A stretch of 6,346 nucleotides of DNA from Sulfurimonadaceae bacterium (lineage in GTDB: Bacteria > Campylobacterota > Campylobacteria > Campylobacterales > Sulfurimonadaceae). The stretch lies in assembly GCA_026193155.1 (NCBI GenBank), contig JAPHSI010000187.1:1-6346 (forward strand), given 5' to 3'. Made by a program: the position numbers and the translations under genes. The notes beneath the pieces were generated by a model. That model saw only the letters and a list, made by a program, of their open reading frames with translations. It did no database searches and was not told the DNA's origin. This document shows positions 1-4,749 of the stretch, in pieces (position 1 is the first letter of the stretch; each line of letters begins with the position of its first letter).

Positions 1-172
1 AGCATTCCCTAACTATGAAGAGGTAAAAGCTGAAGTTGTAAAACGTTCACCTCTTAACCGTATGGGAGATGCAACTGACTTAACAGGTGCTTGCTTATTC
101 TTATGTCAAAACGATTCTTCTTGGCTAACAGGTCAAACTATCGTTGTAGACGGTGGTACTTCTTTTCAATAA
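1..172 (+). CDS. Short-chain dehydrogenase/reductase, C-terminal fragment (5' end outside window)
   Basis: Only the last 56 residues are present, read from base 2 to the TAA at 170-172. The end is typical of classical SDR enzymes (FabG/FabI-like fold): a 'SPLNRMGDATDLTGACLFL' stretch, then SSWLTGQ and the terminal VDGG motif (VVDGGTSF). In the family this segment forms the last strand and helices, closing the substrate pocket and tetramer interface. The catalytic Ser-Tyr-Lys and NAD(P)-binding glycines lie upstream and are not visible, so substrate and cofactor cannot be judged. From memory, Campylobacter and Helicobacter carry an SDR annotated hdhA next to dapA, and in C. jejuni it faces a small minus-strand hydrophobic protein gene. 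This layout looks the same, but the link is inference. The SDR assignment is firm; the specific enzyme is unknown. Confidence 0.85.
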   Translation, partial: AFPNYEEVKAEVVKRSPLNRMGDATDLTGACLFLCQNDSSWLTGQTIVVDGGTSFQ

Positions 173-189
173 GAAGTAAACCGCCCTAC
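146..189. terminator. Hairpin at SDR/lipoprotein convergent junction, probable terminator
   Basis: TACTTCTT (157-164) pairs perfectly with AAGAAGTA (171-178) around a 6-nt loop that holds the first base of the SDR stop codon. Below a 2-nt bulge (AA, 179-180), GGTGG (152-156) pairs with CCGCC (181-185) including one G-U pair. Below another small bulge, GTAG (146-149) pairs with CTAC (186-189). The plus strand continues with a T-rich but not pure-T sequence. The left arm lies entirely in SDR codons and the base of the right arm covers the lipoprotein stop codon, so it could serve both convergent genes. No classic U-tract follows on either strand, which lowers confidence. Confidence 0.5.
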
Positions 190-338
190 TCTTTATCTAA
201 CTTATTATGTGCTTTTTCAGCTGCTTGATTAGCTCTGTCATAATAAGGTTCATCAACTTTTTTCTCTTTTGCCGCACACCCGCTAAAAGTTAAAACAGCC
301 ATAGATATAACAATAATACTCAAAAATAATTTTTTCAT
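186..338 (-). CDS. Small predicted lipoprotein (50 aa), function unknown
   Basis: The ATG at 338-336 is chosen over an in-frame upstream ATG at 389 because it is preceded by AAAGGAG (350-344) with 5-nt spacing and opens directly into a signal peptide. Residues 1-20 form a signal sequence (MKKLFLS, then a hydrophobic core) ending in a lipobox-like FSG-C, so Cys21 is the expected lipidation site after signal peptidase II cleavage. The mature part is only about 30 residues and charged (KEKK, DEPYYDRA, then a short Ala/Lys/Glu-rich helix). It has no recognisable domain. It is monocistronic, convergent with the SDR gene and divergent from the thiamine-binding-protein operon. A possible -10 (TATTAT, minus strand 368-363) lies upstream. 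It is probably a real gene because SD, signal peptide and lipobox agree. From memory, C. jejuni has a small hydrophobic protein gene in the same position next to its SDR gene. Confidence 0.72.
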   Translation of the reverse strand: MKKLFLSIIVISMAVLTFSGCAAKEKKVDEPYYDRANQAAEKAHNKLDKE

Positions 339-362
339 ATTTTCTCCTTTGATGTATTTTAC

Positions 363-370
363 ATAATATA
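363..370 (-). promoter_or_regulatory. Possible -10 region for the small lipoprotein gene
   Basis: Read on the minus strand this is TATATTAT, placing a start site near 357 and a leader of about 20 nt that includes the AAAGGAG ribosome site. No clear -35 is visible, which is common for Campylobacterota sigma-70 promoters. This is a pattern match in AT-rich DNA only. Confidence 0.25.
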
Positions 371-418
371 AACTTAACATACCTTTCATCTGCTTATCTC
401 TTTTTTACAATTATTCGT

Positions 419-436
419 TATAATCGCGTTTATAAT
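419..436 (+). promoter_or_regulatory. Tandem TATAAT -10 boxes for the 459-3498 operon
   Basis: Two perfect TATAAT hexamers lie at 419-424 and 431-436, 12 bases apart, just downstream of a T-run (401-406). They would give leaders of about 28 and 16 nt before the ATG at 459. No TTGACA-like -35 stands out; Campylobacterota housekeeping promoters usually rely on the -10 and upstream T-rich periodicity. The region 339-458 holds the divergent promoters of the lipoprotein gene and this operon and no other gene that I can see. Which hexamer is used cannot be told from sequence. Confidence 0.5.
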
Positions 437-458
437 ATACAAGTTATACAGGATTTTT

Positions 459-779
459 ATGAGTGTTTTATTAGAATTTAGTATGTTTCCTACTTCAGAT
501 GATTGCCGCGATGGGGCATCTGTATCAAAACAAGTTAGTAAAATAATTGATGCAATTGATAAAAGCGGCGTAAAATACCAGCTTACTCCTATGGGTACAG
601 TAGTTGAAACAGATACGATGAAAGAAGCTTTAAACATTATAGAGCTTGCATATGAGCAACTTGATTGTGAGAGAATTTACTCTTCATTGAAATTTGATAT
701 AAGAAAAAACTCTAAAAATAGACTAGAAAATAAAATTAAATCTGTTGAGAAAACACTTAAAAGAGAAATTAATAAATAA
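459..779 (+). CDS. MTH1187/UPF0045-family thiamine-binding protein
   Basis: The 106-residue product matches the usual family length of about 100 and its pattern. A first beta strand (MSVLLEFSMFP) is followed by a helix, then YQLTPMGTVVE (residues 40-50, the family hallmark), a helix, a second strand (RIYSSLKFDIRKN, 72-84) and a C-terminal helix with KIKSVEK (92-98). The family has a ferredoxin-like fold that forms tetramers; members bind thiamine or its pyrimidine-type precursors (domain Thiamine_BP, PF01910). There is no signal peptide, so it is cytoplasmic. AGGA lies about 8 nt before the ATG. It is the first gene of a five-gene run and has a 12-base gap to the ankyrin gene. No thiamine biosynthesis gene or TPP riboswitch is visible nearby, so a scavenging or buffering role is inference. 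The family call is strong and the physiological role uncertain. Confidence 0.85.
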   Translation: MSVLLEFSMFPTSDDCRDGASVSKQVSKIIDAIDKSGVKYQLTPMGTVVETDTMKEALNIIELAYEQLDCERIYSSLKFDIRKNSKNRLENKIKSVEKTLKREINK

Positions 780-791
780 AAGGGATTTTAT

Positions 792-1169
792 ATGGCAAAT
801 AATATATTTGAGACACTTGAAGATATAATATATAAAAGTGATTTAGAGAGTTTTAAATCTACTGTAGATAATTTAGAAAACATAAATATACAACATGAAA
901 AATATGGTTGGACTCTACTACATATGGCTATAAGAAGAGATGAACGTGAGATGGTTAAATATCTTTTAGATAAAGGTGCAGATATAAATAAAGTTGACGG
1001 TGTTGGCTGGACTCCGCTTATGGAAGCTATCATGGATGATATGCCTGAGCTTTGCAAAACTTTAGTAGATGCAGGTGCAGATAAAACGATTGTAAATAAA
1101 AGAGGTGTTACGGCACCGATGCTTGCTCAAAAATTTGGTCGTGAAAATATGTACGACTACTTAAGTTAA
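792..1169 (+). CDS. Ankyrin-repeat protein (125 aa), cytoplasmic
   Basis: The ATG at 792 follows AAAGGGA (779-785) with 6-nt spacing. Residues 1-37 form a helical N-terminal cap with no signal peptide. Repeat 1 is about residues 38-67 (GWTLLHMAIRRDEREMVKYL, then LDKGADIN). Repeat 2 is about 71-103 (GWTPLMEAI ... LVDAGADKTIVN). A partial third repeat, 104-125 (RGVTAPMLAQKFGRENMYDYL), caps the C-terminus. These match the TPLHxA and LLxxGAD ankyrin consensus closely. Ankyrin repeats bind other proteins and carry no catalytic function; the partner is unknown. The gene lies between the thiamine-binding protein and pgsA. Its stop codon overlaps the pgsA ribosome site, so it is cotranscribed and probably translationally coupled with a phospholipid enzyme. 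The fold assignment is firm; the function is not known. Confidence 0.88.
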   Translation: MANNIFETLEDIIYKSDLESFKSTVDNLENINIQHEKYGWTLLHMAIRRDEREMVKYLLDKGADINKVDGVGWTPLMEAIMDDMPELCKTLVDAGADKTIVNKRGVTAPMLAQKFGRENMYDYLS

Positions 1170-1172
1170 AGG
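1168..1172 (+). promoter_or_regulatory. Ribosome binding site of pgsA supporting a TTG start
   Basis: AAAGG lies 6 nt before the TTG at 1179 and overlaps the TAA of the ankyrin gene (1167-1169). It is the only good Shine-Dalgarno match before the family's conserved N-terminus (FNLPNSLAFGRI), which fixes the non-ATG start and suggests translational coupling to the ankyrin gene. Confidence 0.65.
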
Positions 1173-1178
1173 CTGTTT

Positions 1179-1739
1179 TTGTTTAACTTACCAAACTCTC
1201 TTGCCTTTGGCAGAATCCTTTTAGCACCGCTTCTTTTTTGGGTGATACTAAATCCTGAAGCTTTTACAAATAACAATTTTCATGTGACATGGAATTATTA
1301 TTTTGCAGCACTTATTTTTGTACTTGCATCTGCAACAGACTTTTTTGACGGTTATATTGCAAGAGAGTGGGATCAGATGACACTACTAGGTGGGATTATA
1401 GATCCACTTGCAGATAAGATGCTAACACTTGCTGGCTTTTTAGGTCTTATGATGGTTGGAGAGGCATCAGCATGGGCAATTTATATCATAATTGTTCGTG
1501 AGCTTTTTATAACAGGTGTCCGTACGGTTGCAGTTAGTGAAGGGCTTGATGTAAAAGCGAGTCTTGCAGGAAAAATAAAAACTGTAGCACAAATGTTTGC
1601 TATAGGCTTTTTGATTATGCGATGGGAAGGTGGAGCTGAGCTTTTATGGTTTGCTACATTTTTAACAGTTTACTCAGGATTAGAATATTTATACGGCTTT
1701 AGAAAAGCACTTTTAAAAGATGAATTGGAGCAGTTTTAA
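1179..1739 (+). CDS. pgsA: CDP-diacylglycerol--glycerol-3-phosphate 3-phosphatidyltransferase (PGP synthase)
   Basis: This integral membrane enzyme joins CDP-diacylglycerol and sn-glycerol 3-phosphate to give phosphatidylglycerophosphate and CMP, the committed step to phosphatidylglycerol and cardiolipin. The full CDP-alcohol phosphatidyltransferase signature D-x2-DG-x2-AR-x8-G-x3-D-x3-D is present: D54, D57, G58, A61, R62, G71, D75 and D79, with exact spacing. The four Asp residues bind the divalent metal and act in catalysis. The N-terminal FNLPNSLAFGRI is the PgsA-type NxxTxxR-like entry, and several hydrophobic helices follow (about 14-24, 39-52, 81-95, 98-112, 135-147, 155-172). The 186-residue length equals that of typical bacterial PgsA. 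It starts at TTG (see the ribosome site), and its stop overlaps the rseP start by one base (TAATG). PssA and other paralogues share the signature, but length, N-terminus and the conserved rseP neighbour favour PgsA. Confidence 0.93.
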   Translation: MFNLPNSLAFGRILLAPLLFWVILNPEAFTNNNFHVTWNYYFAALIFVLASATDFFDGYIAREWDQMTLLGGIIDPLADKMLTLAGFLGLMMVGEASAWAIYIIIVRELFITGVRTVAVSEGLDVKASLAGKIKTVAQMFAIGFLIMRWEGGAELLWFATFLTVYSGLEYLYGFRKALLKDELEQF

Positions 1740-2791
1740 TGGGTTGGCTAGTATCACTTCTTGTTTTATCGGCACTTATATTTTTTCATGAGCTAGGGCA
1801 TTACTTTGCAGCCAGACTTATGGGTGTATATGTGGAAGTTTTTAGTATAGGTTTTGGTAAAAAAGTACTTACTTTTAAAAAGTGGGGTACTGAATGGGCT
1901 ATAGCTACAATCCCTTTAGGCGGTTATGTAAAGATGAAGGGTCAAGATGATTCAGACCCTACTAAAAAGAGCTTTGATGATGATAGCTATAACTCGAAAA
2001 CACCGCTTCAAAGGATGTTCATACTTATTGCAGGTCCTCTTGCAAACTTTATACTTGCATTTTTTCTTTACTTTTTTATAGCCCTTGGCGGTCCTCAAAT
2101 TTTGTCACCTGTTATTGGTAAGGTTGTTGAAAACTCACCTGCTTATAATGCAGGTTTAAAAGCAAACGATATTGTTAAAGAGATAAACGGCATAGAGATT
2201 ACTACATGGAAAGAGATGGCAAAAATCATTGAAAATGTAGATGGTTCACTAAATCTTAAAATAGAGCGTAACGGTTTTTTAGAGTTTAAAACTCTAACAC
2301 CTAAAATTACCGAAACCGAAAATATGTTCAAAGAAAAAGTTCAAAAAAAGATGATAGGTATAGGGAGTGCGGGAGTATCACACAAACTAGAACTATCTCT
2401 AAGTGAGACTTTATCTTATGCGACAGAGCAAACTGTTTTTGCATCTACTATGATATTTACAGGGTTGCAAAAACTTGTAACCGGAGATGTCCCTGCAAAA
2501 GAGTTAGGCGGAGTCATAAGTATAGTAAAACTGACATCAGACGCTACGGATGCAGGTTGGATGAGTGTACTGTTTTTTGCTGCGTTAATATCTGTAAACT
2601 TAGGTGTTCTAAACCTACTTCCTATTCCGGCTCTTGATGGCGGACATATTATGTTTAACCTTTATGAGATGATTACAAAACATACTCCAAGCGAAGCTGT
2701 ACTTATAAGACTTACTATTGCGGGATGGGTTGTACTTTTCTCCCTTATGGGACTTGGATTATTTAACGATATTAATAGATTGATGGGCTAG
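1739..2791 (+). CDS. rseP: RseP-family site-2 zinc metalloprotease (M50), single PDZ domain
   Basis: This intramembrane protease cuts transmembrane segments, such as anti-sigma factors or leftover signal peptides. The HExxH zinc site is HELGH, residues 17-21 in the first helix, with H17 and H21 as ligands and E18 as catalytic base. The third ligand comes from the NLLPIPALDGG motif at 292-302 (D300). Between them lie the GFGK and PLGGYVKMKG elements (38-68), a membrane helix at about 92-118, and one PDZ domain at about 123-190 with a typical GLKANDIVKEINGI stretch. A last helix spans about 322-345. At 350 residues it is shorter than the two-PDZ E. coli enzyme (450) and resembles other single-PDZ members. 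Its ATG overlaps the pgsA stop and uses GGAG (1727-1730) inside pgsA, so the two are translationally coupled. No sigma or anti-sigma gene lies nearby, so the substrate is unknown. Confidence 0.93.
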   Translation: MGWLVSLLVLSALIFFHELGHYFAARLMGVYVEVFSIGFGKKVLTFKKWGTEWAIATIPLGGYVKMKGQDDSDPTKKSFDDDSYNSKTPLQRMFILIAGPLANFILAFFLYFFIALGGPQILSPVIGKVVENSPAYNAGLKANDIVKEINGIEITTWKEMAKIIENVDGSLNLKIERNGFLEFKTLTPKITETENMFKEKVQKKMIGIGSAGVSHKLELSLSETLSYATEQTVFASTMIFTGLQKLVTGDVPAKELGGVISIVKLTSDATDAGWMSVLFFAALISVNLGVLNLLPIPALDGGHIMFNLYEMITKHTPSEAVLIRLTIAGWVVLFSLMGLGLFNDINRLMG

Positions 2792-2813
2792 ATAGTGAAA
2801 AAATATCAATTAT

Positions 2814-2817
2814 GGAG
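2814..2817 (+). promoter_or_regulatory. Ribosome binding site deciding a GTG start for yggS
   Basis: GGAG lies 6 nt before GTG at 2824. The alternative in-frame ATG at 2812 has no Shine-Dalgarno match upstream (AAAAAATATCAATT), and its G would be part of this GGAG. The site therefore favours GTG as the real start. Confidence 0.6.
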
Positions 2818-2823
2818 AAAGTA

Positions 2824-3498
2824 GTGAACGAAGTTGAATATAAAATATACATTGATGATGTTATAAGACGTGTTGAGAGTGCAAGAATCAAAGTAAATGC
2901 ACATCACATAGTTAAAATAGTAGCAATTAGCAAATACTCGGATTCACAAGAGATAAAAAACCTTTACAATATAGGTCAACGTGCTTTTGGTGAAAACAAA
3001 GTTCAGGATTTAAAAACAAAGTCTACCGAACTTGAAGAACTGCCATTAGAGTGGCATTTTGTAGGTAACCTTCAAAAAAATAAAATCAATAATCTGCTGG
3101 ATTTAAAACCTACTCTATTTCATGGACTGGACTCACTTGAACTTGCCCTTGAAATTCAAAAAAAATGTGAAGCTAAAAATACGACTTTAAATGCCCTACT
3201 TCAAATAAATTCAGCCAAAGAGGAATCTAAGCATGGTGTTATGCCTGAAGTTGCAGTAGGTATATATGAACAGATTCAAAAAGAATGTCCAAATATAAAA
3301 CTAAAAGGTGTGATGAGTATCGGAGCACACAGCGATGATAAATCTTTAGTACGTAAAAGTTTTGAGACAACGAACGCTATCTACAAACAATGCAAAGATG
3401 CAACTATATGTTCAATGGGGATGAGTGGTGATTTTGAACTGGCAATCGAGTGCGGCTCAAACATGGTTAGATTAGGCAGTATAATGTTTAACAAATAA
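2824..3498 (+). CDS. yggS: YggS/PLPBP-family pyridoxal 5'-phosphate homeostasis protein
   Basis: This is a cytoplasmic single-domain PLP-binding protein with an alanine-racemase-like barrel. It has no known catalytic activity and helps keep PLP and amino/keto-acid pools balanced. Numbering from the GTG start (224 aa), the PLP lysine is K37 in VAISKYSD, matching K36 of E. coli YggS. Further family blocks follow: FGENKVQDL (from 55), WHFVGNLQKNK (77-87), NSAKEESKHG (129-138), LKGVMSIGAH (160-169), and the phosphate-binding end SMGMSGDFELAIECGSNMVR, then LGSIMF. The usual length is about 225-235. GTG at 2824 is preferred over ATG at 2812 because GGAG sits 6 nt before it; the ATG would add four residues (MEKV). 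The gene is last in the five-gene run and its stop codon lies inside the terminator stem. The neighbouring thiamine-binding protein is also cofactor-related, but a joint role is only inference. Confidence 0.92.
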   Translation: MNEVEYKIYIDDVIRRVESARIKVNAHHIVKIVAISKYSDSQEIKNLYNIGQRAFGENKVQDLKTKSTELEELPLEWHFVGNLQKNKINNLLDLKPTLFHGLDSLELALEIQKKCEAKNTTLNALLQINSAKEESKHGVMPEVAVGIYEQIQKECPNIKLKGVMSIGAHSDDKSLVRKSFETTNAIYKQCKDATICSMGMSGDFELAIECGSNMVRLGSIMFNK

Positions 3499-3519
3499 TT
3501 TCACATAAGTGAAATTATT
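3494..3519. terminator. Perfect inverted repeat between convergent yggS and cytochrome genes
   Basis: AATAATTTCAC (3494-3504) and GTGAAATTATT (3509-3519) form a perfect 11-bp stem with a 4-nt loop (ATAA). The stem includes the yggS stop codon (3496-3498) and ends 11 bases before the cytochrome stop at 3531. The outer arm is A/T-rich on both strands and so partly supplies the run of T/U at the base. Position between two convergent genes and symmetry suggest a bidirectional terminator. No long U-tract follows. Confidence 0.65.
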
Positions 3520-3530
3520 CAAAAGAGGTC

Positions 3531-3920
3531 TTACCAACCTCTAATAGTTCTGTGACAAGCTATACAATTACTTGTAACTTTTCCGTAGTATTTTGTCGAT
3601 TCAGTATAGTCTTGAGCTTTTACAGCTTTTTTAAATGCTTCTAAGTTCTCTGCTAAATTTTCATTAATGTTTTTAGTAACTTGAACTTTTTTATTATGTT
3701 GAATAAAAGTTGAAACGTCAACCTTACTAAAGATTGCATTAGCATTTTCTAGAACTTTTATTCCGTTTTCAACATCCATTCTATTTGAATATGCAAACCC
3801 ATGTTGTATTTGAGCCATCCCTTGAGTCATTAAACTCATAGTCGCTTTTATAGTTTTTTCATCTGCACTTGCAAATGTCACAATAGAACTTACAGCTAAT
3901 GTTAAAAGTACTTTTTTCAT
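3531..3920 (-). CDS. Periplasmic monohaem cytochrome c, class II (cytochrome c'/c556)-like
   Basis: The ATG at 3920-3918 follows GGAG (3931-3928) with 7-nt spacing and opens a clear Sec signal peptide (MKKVLLTLAVSSIVTFASA, cleavage expected after A19). An upstream in-frame ATG at 3965 would add 15 residues in front of the signal and is rejected. The 129-residue precursor has a single haem-binding site, C119-I-A-C122-H123, only six residues from the C-terminus. The rest is helical, as in four-helix class II cytochromes, where CxxCH sits at the end of the last helix. Met31 or Met34 in the first helix (SLMTQGMAQ) could be the sixth haem ligand, as in c556-type members; if not, the haem would be five-coordinate as in cytochrome c'. 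The role is likely periplasmic electron transfer or small-gas binding, which the sequence cannot decide. It has its own upstream region with symmetric half-sites. Confidence 0.85.
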   Translation of the reverse strand: MKKVLLTLAVSSIVTFASADEKTIKATMSLMTQGMAQIQHGFAYSNRMDVENGIKVLENANAIFSKVDVSTFIQHNKKVQVTKNINENLAENLEAFKKAVKAQDYTESTKYYGKVTSNCIACHRTIRGW

Positions 3921-3951
3921 ATATATACTCCATTTATAAGATAATTTGATT

Positions 3952-3974
3952 TGACAATTTGTCATACCTTGTCA
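3952..3974. promoter_or_regulatory. Candidate operator: three TTGTCA/TGACAA half-sites upstream of the cytochrome gene
   Basis: TGACAA-T-TTGTCA (3952-3964) is a perfect 13-base palindrome. A third half-site, TTGTCA at 3969-3974, repeats the right arm exactly 10 bases downstream, about one helical turn. The cluster lies 32-54 bases before the cytochrome ATG, where a promoter and regulator would bind; a -10-like TTATAA (minus strand, 3939-3934) is nearby. It does not match the FNR/CRP TTGA-N6-TCAA box. The cognate regulator is unknown and the call rests on symmetry and position only. Confidence 0.4.
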
Positions 3975-3986
3975 TTATCTTACAGC

Positions 3987-4009
3987 TTTATTTATTAAAT
4001 ATAAATAAA
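3987..4009. repeat. A/T-only inverted repeat after the DTW-domain gene
   Basis: TTTATTTAT (3987-3995) and ATAAATAAA (4001-4009) form a 9-bp stem with a 5-nt loop, just beyond the DTW gene stop (4014-4012). It might be a weak terminator for that minus-strand gene. The stem has no G-C pair and such repeats arise easily in AT-rich spacers, so function is doubtful. Confidence 0.25.
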
Positions 4010-4011
4010 TA

Positions 4012-4674
4012 TTATTTAAGCATTATACTTTTTGGTTTATATCTTACAGAATTACTAAGTGGACTATCAATAAGCTTTTGTTGATATTTTATCATTTCAT
4101 AAAAAGGATTTAAAAAATTATTTATATCAGATGGTTTTACGGTTTCTATATTTAATTGATTTAACAGTTCTATGACATGTTGAGTTGATTCTATAGTAGA
4201 GAGATAATTTGATTCTGGCTGAACTTTAATTTTATACTTTGAAGTTTTTGAAGTTGTAAAACTTAAATGCTTCAACACTTTTAAATTTTTACTTTTTTCA
4301 AAAATCTGTTTTGAACAACTCCAAGTAGAATCTATAATAAATATAGCCATATCTCTTTTAGAATCAACAGAAGGGTTGTTAACACTTATATCTATGGCAT
4401 CTATACTTGGATAGAGTATAAAACTCTCATAGGTATTTATAATTTCGTTTATACGTTTGTGCTCACTAAAATCTATACCGATAAATAGCTCAGAATTTTT
4501 AAGTGTCAAATGGGTAAAAAAACCGGTGTTGTTTTTTACTTTTTTAAACTCTTTTGGATGCATTAGTATTACAAACTTTGTATTTGTATCAAATGCTTTT
4601 ATATGTCCACACATACATGAGCTTTTCGGTCTGTAACATTTGTAACATTTTTCTCTATCACCGTATATAGTCAT
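4012..4674 (-). CDS. DTW-domain protein, TapT-like tRNA-uridine aminocarboxypropyltransferase family
   Basis: Characterised family members (E. coli TapT/YfiP, human DTWD1/2) transfer the 3-amino-3-carboxypropyl group of S-adenosylmethionine to uridine in tRNA (acp3U, position 47 in E. coli). All family blocks are present in 220 residues: the N-terminal Cys cluster C10-x2-C13-YRPKSS-C20-M-C22, which suggests a metal site; VILMHPKEFKKVKNNTG (35-51); the ILYP block (86-89); the signature D115-S-T-W118 (DxTW); and LSTIESTQHVIELL (158-171), the family's [S/T]xxE helix. The ATG at 4674 has no upstream Shine-Dalgarno match, but no better in-frame start precedes the Cys cluster. It is transcribed away from the M42 peptidase gene and is followed by the cytochrome gene after 91 bases. 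It looks more AT-rich than its neighbours. Family assignment is strong; the exact tRNA position is inferred. Confidence 0.85.
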   Translation of the reverse strand: MTIYGDREKCYKCYRPKSSCMCGHIKAFDTNTKFVILMHPKEFKKVKNNTGFFTHLTLKNSELFIGIDFSEHKRINEIINTYESFILYPSIDAIDISVNNPSVDSKRDMAIFIIDSTWSCSKQIFEKSKNLKVLKHLSFTTSKTSKYKIKVQPESNYLSTIESTQHVIELLNQLNIETVKPSDINNFLNPFYEMIKYQQKLIDSPLSNSVRYKPKSIMLK

Positions 4675-4700
4675 ATATTAATCAACTTTTATTTTTTGAA

Positions 4701-4706
4701 ATTATA
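4701..4706 (-). promoter_or_regulatory. -10 box (TATAAT) for the DTW-domain gene
   Basis: Minus-strand reading of 4706-4701 gives a perfect TATAAT preceded by a T-run (CTTTTTTAAA). It would start RNA near 4694, about 20 nt before the ATG at 4674. Position, perfect match and T-rich upstream context fit Campylobacterota promoters. The 75-base region 4675-4749 must also hold the promoter for the divergent M42 gene, where candidates are weaker (TATATT at 4704-4709 or TAAAAT at 4739-4744). Confidence 0.5.
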
Positions 4707-4749
4707 TTTAAAAAAGCCATATCTAGAGATTAATTGGTTAAAATTTCAA

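Noticed and set aside
339..389. Upstream ATG extending the small lipoprotein
   Set aside because: It puts 17 residues ahead of a complete signal peptide and runs through the SD of the better start.
339..458. TPP riboswitch before the thiamine-binding protein gene
   Set aside because: The candidate leader is under about 30 nt from the TATAAT boxes, and no CUGAGA/ACCUGA-type conserved core was seen.
386..637. Minus-strand open frame of 83 codons over the thiamine-binding protein gene
   Set aside because: It is antisense to a well-supported family member, has no family-like motif and crosses the divergent promoter region.
788..1057. Minus-strand open frame antisense to the ankyrin gene
   Set aside because: Low-complexity Ser/Leu/Ile-rich translation typical of a reverse shadow; the plus-strand ankyrin repeats are unmistakable.
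2143..2331. Minus-strand open frame inside rseP
   Set aside because: Lies wholly opposite the PDZ-coding part of rseP with no ribosome site or recognisable product.
3921..3965. Upstream ATG adding 15 residues to the cytochrome
   Set aside because: It would bury the signal peptide and sits in the half-site cluster; the ATG at 3920 has GGAG at good spacing.
3987..4009. Short A/T inverted repeat as an attachment site or origin element
   Set aside because: No integrase, repeat partner or DnaA-box cluster is nearby; most likely an AT-rich spacer or weak terminator.
4696..4749. TTG-started N-terminal extension of the M42 peptidase
   Set aside because: No ribosome site, residues unlike the family start, and it overlaps the promoter of the divergent DTW gene.
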